A DNA stretch of 11,830 bases from positions 1-11,830 of the forward strand of contig JAFAQG010000101.1 of NCBI GenBank assembly GCA_019246575.1, in the 5' to 3' direction. Within the stretch, counting starts at the first letter, position 1, and every line of letters begins with the position of its first letter. Made by a program: the position numbers and the translations under genes. This DNA is from Acidobacteriaceae bacterium. GTDB lineage: Bacteria > Acidobacteriota > Terriglobia > Bryobacterales > Bryobacteraceae. This document shows, piece by piece, positions 1-6,060 of this stretch. The notes below the pieces were generated by a model. That model had not been told where the DNA came from. It searched no databases and saw nothing but the letters and a program-made list of their open reading frames with translations.

Positions 1-407
1 CAGTGCTCATCATCTCCGACGGTGGCGATAACAGCAGCCGCTATACGGAAACGGAGATTAAAAGCGCTGTGCGCGAAGCAGACGTTCAAATTTTTGCGAT
101 TGGTATATACGAATCGCTTGCGAATCGCGGGCGCACGCCGGAAGAAGCGGCGGGACCGAGTCTGCTGAACGACCTTGCCGAGCAGACGGGCGGGCGCGCC
201 TATGCCGTCGAGAATATCTCCGAGCTGCCGGACATTGCTGCGAAGATCGGCATCGAGCTACGTAACGAATACATCCTCGGCTACACGCCGAAGAACCGCG
301 AACGAGACGGCAAATACCGGCGCGTGCAGGTGAAGTTGAACCAGCCTCGCGGACTTCCGCCTCTCAAAGCCTATTTCCGCCTGGGATACTATGCGCCGAC
401 TCAGTAA
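1..407 (+). CDS. VWA-domain secreted protein, acidobacterial VWFA-related family (3' end only)
   Basis: This is the C-terminal 134 or so residues of a protein whose start lies left of the window; the reading frame is open from base 3 back to the edge. The visible part begins inside a von Willebrand factor A domain: SDGGDNSS carries the third metal-binding (MIDAS) aspartate. It continues through the C-terminal signature ELRNEYILGYTP and ends in a GYYAP tail. The next gene repeats the same landmarks in the same order (ITDGNDNAS, DIRNQYTIAYTP, SGYYATP), so the two are tandem paralogues. Members of the acidobacterial VWFA-related family are usually exported and are thought to mediate protein-protein or protein-metal contacts; no enzymatic role is known to me. 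The stop codon lies inside the start of the next gene, which suggests co-translation. Confidence 0.85.
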   Translation, partial: VLIISDGGDNSSRYTETEIKSAVREADVQIFAIGIYESLANRGRTPEEAAGPSLLNDLAEQTGGRAYAVENISELPDIAAKIGIELRNEYILGYTPKNRERDGKYRRVQVKLNQPRGLPPLKAYFRLGYYAPTQ

Positions 408-1353
408 TTCGGTTGTGTCGCGCCGCAGCGCCGTCATGGGTACCGCGGCAACGCTGCTGCTGGCCTCGGCTCTGTGTGTGTTCGCACAGTTCAGGTCGGA
501 TACTCGCCTCGTTGTTCTCCATGCCAGCGTAACCGACCGCAAAGGCAAGCTCATTACGAATCTGGATAGGAACGCTTTCAGGGTCTTCGAAAACGGTCAA
601 CCGCAGGATGTCAAGATCTTCCGGCGCGAGGACGTGCCCGTTTCACTCGGCATCCTCGTCGATGACAGCGGCAGTATGTCGGAGAAGCTGCCACGCGTTG
701 CCGCCGCGGCCCGCGCCATGGTAGAGGCCTCCAATCCCCAAGACGAAGTGTTCATCGTCAACTTCAATGACGAAGCCTATCTTGACGTGCCGTTTACCAA
801 CGACATTAACAAGATGCAACAGGGATTGGACCGCATCGATGCGCGAGGCGGCACAGCGATGCGCGACGCGATCGATATGTCGATCACCTATATGAAAAAG
901 CAGGCCAAGATGGACAAGAAGGTCCTGATGGTGATCACGGATGGGAATGACAATGCCAGCACCGCTACGCTCGAGCAGGTGGTTCAACGTGCGGATAAGA
1001 CTGACACGCTTGTGTATGCCATAGGGCTATTCAGCGAAGAAGAGAAACACGAAGCCTCAAAGGCGCGACGAGCTCTGAATGAACTGACAACGGCAACGGG
1101 CGGCCTCGCACTCTATCCAAAAGATGTGAACGACGTGAAAGCGCAGGCTCTCGAAATCGCACACGACATTCGCAACCAATACACGATTGCTTATACACCG
1201 CACATGCAGGCGCTCGACGGCACCTACCGCCAGATCAAGGTCACGGTGAATGCTCCAGGCAAGCCGAGCGTTCGCACCCGTTCAGGATATTACGCCACAC
1301 CCGATTCGCAGACGAAGACGACCGCAGCTCTGGCGCGACCGGCACAGCCCTGA
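391..1353 (+). CDS. Secreted VWA-domain protein, acidobacterial VWFA-related family
   Basis: A 320-residue protein with a Sec-type signal peptide: basic n-region (RRLSNSVVSRR), hydrophobic core at about residues 14-31, and likely cleavage after Ala32 (FA|Q). After a short N-terminal beta region (about 38-80) comes a VWA domain with an intact MIDAS site: D91-x-S93-x-S95, T155 and D184. It ends with IRNQYTIAYTP (about 260-270) and a GYYATP motif (299-304) shared with the upstream gene. By family it should act outside the cytoplasm, binding a divalent metal and a partner protein; the partner is unknown. The ATG at 391 overlaps the upstream gene by 17 bases. An in-frame ATG at 436 would leave a shorter, still plausible signal peptide, and neither start has a strong ribosome site. 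Translational coupling with the upstream gene is likely. Confidence 0.9.
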   Translation: MRRLSNSVVSRRSAVMGTAATLLLASALCVFAQFRSDTRLVVLHASVTDRKGKLITNLDRNAFRVFENGQPQDVKIFRREDVPVSLGILVDDSGSMSEKLPRVAAAARAMVEASNPQDEVFIVNFNDEAYLDVPFTNDINKMQQGLDRIDARGGTAMRDAIDMSITYMKKQAKMDKKVLMVITDGNDNASTATLEQVVQRADKTDTLVYAIGLFSEEEKHEASKARRALNELTTATGGLALYPKDVNDVKAQALEIAHDIRNQYTIAYTPHMQALDGTYRQIKVTVNAPGKPSVRTRSGYYATPDSQTKTTAALARPAQP

Positions 1354-1562
1354 TGCTCTCGTCCTTCTGGGCGGTATCGCGCGGGTACCGTCTTCGCCCC
1401 TGGCGCTCTCCGTATCTGCGCTGGCGAATTGAGACCTATTCTGGTATCCCGGCCGAATCGCTGACGCCCTACTCGTTCATGCGGTTCCTGTTCAAGCAGC
1501 GGCGAGCACTGCTCGAACATCAGCGCTGGGTGAAGCGGATGCAGGCCTTGCTTGAGAAATAA
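1353..1562 (+). CDS. Small conserved-looking basic protein, function unknown
   Basis: A 69-residue protein starting in a TGATG overlap with the stop of the VWA gene, an arrangement typical of translational coupling. It is strongly basic and aromatic: an N-terminal stretch RGYRLRPWRSPYLRWRIETY followed by SFMRFLFKQRRALLEHQRWVKRMQ, and it has no signal peptide or clear membrane segment. From memory, similar short proteins with an RLRPWRSPYLRWRIETY-like block occur in acidobacterial genomes, but I could not check this. The spacing, codon use and non-random composition support a real gene. Its function is unknown; the basic charge would fit nucleic-acid, membrane-surface or partner-protein binding, which is speculation. 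It is the last gene before the convergent terminator. Confidence 0.65.
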   Translation: MLSSFWAVSRGYRLRPWRSPYLRWRIETYSGIPAESLTPYSFMRFLFKQRRALLEHQRWVKRMQALLEK

Positions 1563-1570
1563 TCGCTAAC

Positions 1571-1603
1571 AAAAAAGATCCTCCTGAAGCGCAGCAGGAT
1601 CTT
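1571..1603 (-). terminator. Rho-independent terminator between convergent operons
   Basis: The arms AAGATCCTCCTG (1575-1586) and CAGCAGGATCTT (1592-1603) form a 12-base stem with one C-C mismatch around a 5-base loop. Read on the minus strand the stem is followed by a run of six T (the A-run at 1571-1576), which fits termination of the sigma/anti-sigma/secreted-protein operon ending at 1630. On the plus strand the hairpin follows the stop at 1562 but has only a short T tail, so bidirectional action is possible but weaker. Confidence 0.8.
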
Positions 1604-1629
1604 AGTGCGCGAGCTTTCGAAACTGCTTA

Positions 1630-2451
1630 CTATTGCGGTTGTGAGCGAGGTCCGCCATGCGGTCCCGGCATCGCGGAAGCGTCCTTAACGGTGTAATCGG
1701 CCGGCACTTGGAATAACGATTGATCCGGATCTTTACCAGTCGCAATGTTGCTCAACGTGTAAGTCGAGGTTCCCATCTGCGGATCCGTCCGGACCGCCTT
1801 CACAACAATCTGAAGATCCGGCGAGTCCCAAGTCTCGTAGGTCGACACCATAGGCTGGGCATTCCCTATCGCGCCGGCCGGAACCGTGTGAGTGATTCGT
1901 TTACCTTGCGCCATGACGCCACCCACACTCGTAGACCCGAGATCCGTCTCAACCACGTTCGGCGAGGTGCCGGCGTGCCGGGAAGCCGACGGAGCACCCG
2001 CGGGAGGCGCTGGCCTGCTGGCATTCGCGTTCTGATGTATTGGTCTGCGGATCGCAACCTTTCTGCTCGAATTCAACACGTACGAATATCCGGCAACCGG
2101 ATCCGAGATAAAGGTCAGCGTGATGGGTCCGTTCTGGGCAAACGGGCCAGCCGTGATCGTCTCCTGTTCATACGTGCGTCCCTGGCTATCGCGCGCCACC
2201 TTACCGGTAACGGTGTGCGAGATTGTATTGCCGTCGGACAGTTGTTTAATCGATTCATTGGTGAAGTCTGCCGAGTATGGCGCGCCGGTAACGACCTTTC
2301 CATGGCGAATGCCGGGACCAAAACCGCCAGGCCCGAATGGACGTTCATGAGGTCCGCCTGGCCCGCCTGGTGCGAAGCGTCCTGGGCCCTGAGCAAAAGC
2401 CGGGGCAATTGAAATTGCGACTGCCAGGGCCAAATAAATGGGGCATTTCAT
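1630..2451 (-). CDS. Secreted Gly/Pro-rich protein of unknown function, in an ECF sigma operon
   Basis: A 273-residue exported protein. The signal peptide is clear: MKCP, hydrophobic stretch to about residue 18, cleavage at AFA20|Q. Residues 21-50 are a low-complexity Gly/Pro/Phe linker (GPGRFAPGGPGGPHERPFG), and residues 140-162 form a second Pro/Ala/Ser-rich linker. Between and after them lie two beta-rich blocks: VTGKVARDSQGRTYEQETI with ISDPVAGYSYVLN (about 81-127), and ETDLGSTSVGGV through SLFQVPADYTVKD (about 168-257). The style, with DPVAGY...YVLN and LFQVPADYTVK, is one I associate with uncharacterised acidobacterial secreted proteins. I chose the ATG at 2451 because AGGAG lies 6 bases upstream and it gives a clean signal peptide; an in-frame start at 2478 would add nine polar residues. 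It is 85 bases after the anti-sigma gene and is probably part of the regulon or its output. Confidence 0.8.
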   Translation of the reverse strand: MKCPIYLALAVAISIAPAFAQGPGRFAPGGPGGPHERPFGPGGFGPGIRHGKVVTGAPYSADFTNESIKQLSDGNTISHTVTGKVARDSQGRTYEQETITAGPFAQNGPITLTFISDPVAGYSYVLNSSRKVAIRRPIHQNANASRPAPPAGAPSASRHAGTSPNVVETDLGSTSVGGVMAQGKRITHTVPAGAIGNAQPMVSTYETWDSPDLQIVVKAVRTDPQMGTSTYTLSNIATGKDPDQSLFQVPADYTVKDASAMPGPHGGPRSQPQ

Positions 2452-2456
2452 ATCTA

Positions 2457-2462
2457 TCTCCT
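2457..2462 (-). promoter_or_regulatory. Ribosome binding site deciding the secreted-protein start
   Basis: AGGAGA, with AGGAG placed 6 bases before the ATG at 2451. It supports this start over the in-frame start at 2478. Confidence 0.75.
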
Positions 2463-2536
2463 GATCCAACTCCCACATTCATTAGCGCGTTTGCTCCCCA
2501 GTAAACCCCGTTCTTGCGCGCAAAATCTCGTTTCAT

Positions 2537-3175
2537 TCACTGCGTGTCGATCACGTGGACGCCGAGCGGTTCGCCGTCTGCGCCCAGCAGCACGTCGGCG
2601 AGCACGGCGCTATCCGGATCTCCAGCCTGGCTGGACACAGGTTCAATGGCCAACCCGGCGTCTGTAAGCGACGAAACCGGTACCTGCATCTGAACGATAT
2701 GCGGCGTGCCCAGAGGCAACTCTGAATTCGAATACGGCAGCGGAAAAAAACTCTCACCATCGACTTCGAACGTGCTTGGCTGTGCGGTGCGGAGATCGAA
2801 GGCGGAGGAGGATGTGGTCGCACTCGGGTGATGCGGAATGAACAGCACACTGACCGCCAAACTCGCCGCTATGGCCATACTCCAACCGACACGACGCGCA
2901 ACTTTTCCCGAGCGCGGCGTCAATATCGGCATCTGTTCACGCCTGATGAGTTCCTGCTCCAGCACATACCGTTGCTCGCGCTCGTTGTACTCATCTGCAG
3001 ATCGGTTGAGAGCTGCCTCGAGTTGAACCGACAGCACCCCGAGTTCGTGATATCGGCCCCTGCATGCATCGCACTCAGAAAGGTGGAGGTCGAAGGCGGC
3101 GCGATCCGTGGCCGAAAGCTCATCATCCATCGCTCGCACCAACATATTCGTACTTAGATGCTCACCTTGCCTCAT
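2537..3175 (-). CDS. Membrane anti-sigma factor with zinc-finger (HC2) domain
   Basis: A 212-residue single-pass membrane protein. The N-terminal cytoplasmic part has the anti-sigma zinc-binding motif H31-x3-C35-x2-C38 (HLSECDAC), preceded by helical segments, as in ZAS-type anti-sigma factors. A coiled, charged stretch (about 50-80) leads to one transmembrane helix at about residues 96-114 (WSMAIAASLAVSVLFI), leaving a C-terminal domain of about 95 residues outside. The gene overlaps the end of the ECF sigma gene by 14 bases, the classic arrangement. The expected role is to hold the sigma factor at the membrane until an envelope signal releases it. The outer domain has no motif I recognise, so the signal cannot be named. 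The next gene on the strand is a secreted protein that may be a target or co-sensor. Confidence 0.88.
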   Translation of the reverse strand: MRQGEHLSTNMLVRAMDDELSATDRAAFDLHLSECDACRGRYHELGVLSVQLEAALNRSADEYNEREQRYVLEQELIRREQMPILTPRSGKVARRVGWSMAIAASLAVSVLFIPHHPSATTSSSAFDLRTAQPSTFEVDGESFFPLPYSNSELPLGTPHIVQMQVPVSSLTDAGLAIEPVSSQAGDPDSAVLADVLLGADGEPLGVHVIDTQ

Positions 3176-3734
3176 AACACACCTTTCTCAATTCCGACAG
3201 CCCGCGTTGCACGTTCTCGGCAACGGTTGAGACCGAGAGCTGCAAAACTTCCGCAATCTCGCGGTATTTGAGTCCTTGAGCTCGCAGAACCAGGCATTGC
3301 TGCTGGGCGGTACTCAAGCGTTCGAACGCGCGGCGCAGCACCGATTCGCGCTCGCGATCCAGAAACTTCCGTTCCGGCGATTCGCGGGCGGGCGCAACAG
3401 GATCCGCAACTCCCGCGAGCTTGTCGAGTTGCTCATTTCTCCCCGGCGACGCCGTTTGCCTATTACGTGCAACGTTATGCGCAACCCGAAAGAGCCAGGC
3501 CCGGAGGTTCGTTCGATCGCCGCCTGCCAGCAAATGCTGGTGCAGCTTAAGAAAACTTTCCTGGACGACATCCTGGCACGCGTCGTCCTCTACTCCCAGA
3601 AATCGCACATACCGCCGCAGAGCGACGTGCTCGCGATCATACTGTTCCAGCACGAGCCGGCGAAGAGATGTATCGTCCAAGTAGTCGGTATCCCACTTGG
3701 CCCCTGCGAGTACCAGCGTCTCGGCCCGTTGCAT
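3162..3734 (-). CDS. RNA polymerase ECF-type sigma factor
   Basis: A 190-residue sigma-70 family protein of ECF size. Region 2 spans about residues 31-95, with the core-binding stretch DDACQDVVQESFLKLHQHL and the promoter-melting part LRAWLFRVAHNVARN. Region 4 spans about residues 134-185, with a helix-turn-helix in GLKYREIAEVLQLSVSTVAE. A polar linker (about 96-130) separates them, and there is no region 1 or 3. The ATG at 3734 has no good Shine-Dalgarno sequence (the upstream bases are AGTACAAAACGC). It is followed by an overlapping anti-sigma gene, so its activity is probably controlled by sequestration. An inverted repeat lies 34-93 bases upstream of the start. The exact ECF subgroup and target promoter cannot be assigned from here. 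Confidence 0.92.
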   Translation of the reverse strand: MQRAETLVLAGAKWDTDYLDDTSLRRLVLEQYDREHVALRRYVRFLGVEDDACQDVVQESFLKLHQHLLAGGDRTNLRAWLFRVAHNVARNRQTASPGRNEQLDKLAGVADPVAPARESPERKFLDRERESVLRRAFERLSTAQQQCLVLRAQGLKYREIAEVLQLSVSTVAENVQRGLSELRKVCYEAR

Positions 3735-4113
3735 GCGTTTTGTACTCTACACGTTGGTTCTAGCGAGGGTCACAAGAAGGTCTGTGGGGAGTTGCACTTG
3801 GGGTTGGGGTAGGACCTTCTTGTGACCTGCCGTCTCGCATGCTAGGTATCTATAAAACAAACGCCCCCCGCGTTTTTCCGGCCGCTAGGTAAAAAATTTT
3901 TTCCGGTCGGGACTGCTAGTCTGTTTTCATTATGGCCACCACTCCCGGTACTTCTGCCTCGCCGCGGAGCGGACATCGGCTGAGATACCCAGATTGGCTG
4001 TTATGAGCCACCTACAACCATCACGCCGGAAAAACCTCGCGCATATCCGACGGCTTGGTGACGGGAGAACTGGTCAAGGGGAGGTGCGAGCCTGCAAGCC
4101 GGCCTGATCAGCA
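3735..4113. other. Long intergenic region upstream of the ECF sigma gene
   Basis: This 379-base gap between the sigma gene start and the iscS end has no convincing gene. It holds the 15-bp inverted repeat at 3768-3827, GCTAGGTA twice (3841-3848 and 3884-3891), a short hairpin-forming AAACGC/GCGTTT (3860-3876 area), an A6T6 tract at about 3891-3902, and two tiny unsupported ORFs (3932-4006 and 4003-4107). The half next to the sigma gene most likely carries its promoter and control elements. I see nothing clear in 4010-4113 beyond the iscS 3' flank, and no strong terminator for iscS. Confidence 0.6.
3768..3827. repeat. 15-bp perfect inverted repeat around a G-tract-rich spacer
   Basis: GGTCACAAGAAGGTC (3768-3782) and its exact reverse complement GACCTTCTTGTGACC (3813-3827) flank 30 bases. 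The spacer contains G4 runs at 3786-3789, 3800-3803 and 3806-3809, and G2 at 3812-3813. It lies 34-93 bases upstream of the ECF sigma start. It could be a pair of operator half-sites, a 5'UTR hairpin, or a G-quadruplex held by a stem; the sequence alone does not decide. Confidence 0.85.
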
Positions 4114-5316
4114 TCAACTCTGAAACACGCTATCCGCATTCTGTCGCGCCATTTCATAAACCGGCGACAGATCGCGGAGCTTCCGAACGACTTCCGTTAC
4201 CCTGTCCGCAACGTACTCGATTTCTTCCTCCGTATTGAAGCGCCCGATTCCAAACCGGATGGAAGAGTGAGCCACGTCATCGTCAGCCCCGAGCGCCTTC
4301 AAGACGTAACTAGGCTCCAGCGTTGCGGACGTGCATGCCGAGCCGCTCGATAGTGCAACATCGTTAAGCCCCATCAACAGACTCTCACTGTCTACATAGG
4401 CAAAACTCATGTTCAAGTTATGCGGAAGCCTGTGTTCCATCGAACCGTTGATCTGCACTTCCTCGAGCCCGGCAACAAGTCGGTCCTTTAACTTGTCCCG
4501 CAGATGCCGGAGGCGTTGCGATTCCCCAGGCATTTCGCGCCTTGCGATCTCCGCTGCCGCACCCAACCCGACTATCCCAGGCACGTTTAATGTTCCGGAG
4601 CGCATCCGGCTCTCGTGCCCGCCTCCATCGATTTGGGATGACAGCTGTACTCGGGGATTGCGCCGCCGCACATAGAGCGCGCCGACTCCCTTGGGCCCAT
4701 AGAGCTTGTGCGCGCTTACCGATAGCAGATCGATGCCGTCCGCGATCACATCGACGGGAATTTTTCCCGTCGCCTGTGCCGCATCCGTGTGGAACAGCAC
4801 GCCCTTTTCCTTCGCGATTTGCCCAATCTCGCGCACTGGCTGAATCACGCCGATTTCGTTGTTGGCGTACATGATCGAAATCAGAATCGTCCGATCAGTA
4901 ATGGAATCCCGGAGTTGGTCGAGATCGATCACCCCATCGCGCTTCACGGGAAGGTAAGTGACGCGAATACCTTGCTTTTCCAGGCGCTTACAAGGATCGA
5001 GAGTCGCTTTGTGCTCGGTGACTTGCGTGATGATGTGGTCTCTCTGCCCGGCATACGTCTCCGCAACGCCTTTGAGTGCGAGATTGTTCGATTCCGTCGC
5101 TCCGCTGGTGAACACGATCTCTTTAGCCGCGGCGCCGATCAAATCCGCAACCTGCTTGCGCGCTCTCTCCACGGCCTCTTCCGCTTCCCAGCCGAATTTG
5201 TGACTTCGCGATGCTGCGTTTCCGAACATCTCTGTGAAATACGGCTTCATGACGTCGAAGACGCGAGGGTCCGTCGGCGTCGTGGCGTGATGATCGAGGT
5301 AGACGGGCAGCTTCAT
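4114..5316 (-). CDS. iscS: Cysteine desulfurase, IscS/NifS type
   Basis: A 400-residue PLP enzyme that converts cysteine to alanine and passes the sulfur as a persulfide to Fe-S scaffold proteins and other acceptors in the cytoplasm. It starts YLDHHATTP, the usual IscS N-terminus. Key residues: H102 (TQVTEHKATLD), D178 and Q181 (HTDAAQATGK), the PLP lysine K204 (SVSAHKLYGPKG), and the catalytic cysteine C328 in the long loop SSGSACTSATLEPS, which marks the group I (IscS/NifS) type. Length matches the family. The ATG at 5316 overlaps the stop of the upstream regulator as ATGA; an in-frame start at 5352 would add 12 residues of non-family sequence. No iscU, iscA or ferredoxin gene follows. The C-terminus lacks the terminal WAHH-like end of the enterobacterial enzyme, which is common outside that group. 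Confidence 0.95.
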   Translation of the reverse strand: MKLPVYLDHHATTPTDPRVFDVMKPYFTEMFGNAASRSHKFGWEAEEAVERARKQVADLIGAAAKEIVFTSGATESNNLALKGVAETYAGQRDHIITQVTEHKATLDPCKRLEKQGIRVTYLPVKRDGVIDLDQLRDSITDRTILISIMYANNEIGVIQPVREIGQIAKEKGVLFHTDAAQATGKIPVDVIADGIDLLSVSAHKLYGPKGVGALYVRRRNPRVQLSSQIDGGGHESRMRSGTLNVPGIVGLGAAAEIARREMPGESQRLRHLRDKLKDRLVAGLEEVQINGSMEHRLPHNLNMSFAYVDSESLLMGLNDVALSSGSACTSATLEPSYVLKALGADDDVAHSSIRFGIGRFNTEEEIEYVADRVTEVVRKLRDLSPVYEMARQNADSVFQS

Positions 5317-5819
5317 AGCTGCTCTGCCAGCGCACGGCGTGTGTCGGCACATTGCGAACCCGTCTGAAGCGCGACGAGCGGGCCAAGACCGGGGCGTTCG
5401 GGCGATTCCGAGTCCTCCAGCATATCGGCGATGCTCACGCTGTCCAACAAGCGCAAGATGCCTTCGTGGATCCGGCGCAGCGGACGTTTCACCGTGCAGC
5501 GGCCCGAATGTCCGCAGTGAGAGGCGTCCGTAAAGCAGTTTGCGAGCACGATAGGCCCGTCAATGGCACGGATTACCTCGAGCGCCGAGATGCGCTGCGG
5601 GTCTCGGGCGAGCCGGTATCCGCCATTTGTTCCGAATGCGGAAACCAGGAATCCACTTTTACCAAGCTTTTGCAATAATTTTGAAAGAATTGGCAGCGGA
5701 ATTCCGCACGTCTCGGCTACTTCTTTGGCGCTTAAGGCTGCGTCCGTGTCCCGGTGGTGGGCAGCAAAATGCTTGAGAGCAATGAGACTGTAATCCGCCT
5801 TTTTTGTTAAGCGCAGCAT
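5313..5819 (-). CDS. iscR: Rrf2-family transcriptional regulator, IscR-like, probable Fe-S sensor
   Basis: A 168-residue Rrf2 protein. The N-terminal winged helix-turn-helix runs from about residue 1 to 75: LTKKADYSLIALKHFA, helix-turn-helix in SAKEVAETCGIPLPILSKLLQKL, and a wing ending GTNGGYRLARDP. A dimerisation helix and cluster-binding loop follow, with three cysteines C95, C102 and C108 (C-x6-C-x5-C), close to the C-x5-C-x5-C cluster ligands of IscR and to the SUF-regulator type. So it probably senses Fe-S status and represses its own operon. The C-terminal 25 residues are variable. It is co-transcribed with iscS through an ATGA overlap. The ATG at 5819 has AGGA about 9 bases upstream. 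The name iscR rests on the cysteines and the neighbour; a different Rrf2 subgroup remains possible. Confidence 0.88.
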   Translation of the reverse strand: MLRLTKKADYSLIALKHFAAHHRDTDAALSAKEVAETCGIPLPILSKLLQKLGKSGFLVSAFGTNGGYRLARDPQRISALEVIRAIDGPIVLANCFTDASHCGHSGRCTVKRPLRRIHEGILRLLDSVSIADMLEDSESPERPGLGPLVALQTGSQCADTRRALAEQL

Positions 5820-5824
5820 TCGAC

Positions 5825-5841
5825 TGGTCCTGAGCAGACCA
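5825..5841. promoter_or_regulatory. Small palindrome in the iscR leader, possible operator
   Basis: TGGTC (5825-5829) and GACCA (5837-5841) form a perfect 5-bp inverted repeat with a 7-base spacer, just before the iscR start and overlapping the ribosome site region. Autoregulation is usual for IscR, but this does not match the known E. coli IscR consensus and could be chance. Confidence 0.25.
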
Positions 5842-5877
5842 CCGCATTTGGATCTGCGACCAAGGAGATCTCACTTG

Positions 5878-5886
5878 TTTATAACA
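5878..5886 (-). promoter_or_regulatory. Possible extended -10 promoter for iscR-iscS
   Basis: On the minus strand the bases read TGTTATAAA, matching the extended -10 pattern TGnTATAAT in all but the last base. A weak -35 candidate (TTAACG) lies 19 bases further upstream. It would give a 5'UTR of roughly 50 bases before the ATG at 5819. There is no experimental or comparative support. Confidence 0.35.
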
Positions 5887-5963
5887 TGGTCAACATCTCA
5901 TGCGTTAAACTTTTATCTGCCACTAAATCAGGCGGTTGTCTCGATTAGGAGTTCGTTCATTTC

Positions 5964-5983
5964 AGCAGTTCTCAGCGGTTCTC
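5964..5983. repeat. Tandem 10-bp direct repeat upstream of the sugar transferase
   Basis: AGCAGTTCTC (5964-5973) is followed directly by AGCGGTTCTC (5974-5983), differing at one base. It sits 78-97 bases before the GTG start of the sugar transferase gene, in the divergent region shared with iscR. One helical-turn spacing would suit a regulator binding in tandem, but two copies could also arise by chance. Confidence 0.45.
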
Positions 5984-6060
5984 GTTCGCAATTCAAATCT
6001 CACATCCCGGCCTCCGCACGCACCTGCATCGGCCTCTCTTCTATCGCGTAAAGACCGAGC

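Noticed and set aside
1720..2412. 230-codon plus-strand ORF antisense to the secreted protein
   Set aside because: It is Arg-rich shadow translation of a GC-rich gene; the minus-strand frame has a signal peptide, a ribosome site and an operon context.
3276..3812. 178-codon plus-strand ORF antisense to the ECF sigma gene
   Set aside because: The minus strand encodes intact sigma regions 2 and 4; the antisense frame has no recognisable domain or ribosome site.
3964..4000. CTGAGATACC, resembling the conserved core of a TPP riboswitch
   Set aside because: The second conserved TPP half (ACCTGATC...GGATAATGCC-like) does not follow at a suitable distance, and the downstream reading frame is not a thiamine gene.
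3932..4107. Two small plus-strand ORFs (24 codons at 3932-4006 and 34 codons at 4003-4107) joined by an ATGA overlap
   Set aside because: Neither has a ribosome binding site, the compositions look random, and ORFs this short are expected by chance.
4789..5367. 192-codon plus-strand ORF antisense to iscS
   Set aside because: The minus strand is unambiguously a cysteine desulfurase with all catalytic residues; the antisense frame has no domain.
5848..6051. Plus-strand ORF before the sugar transferase, including an AAGGAG seven bases before a TTG at 5875
   Set aside because: The translated sequence looks like non-coding composition, it has no recognisable domain, and the region must hold divergent promoters. 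A leader peptide is possible but unsupported.
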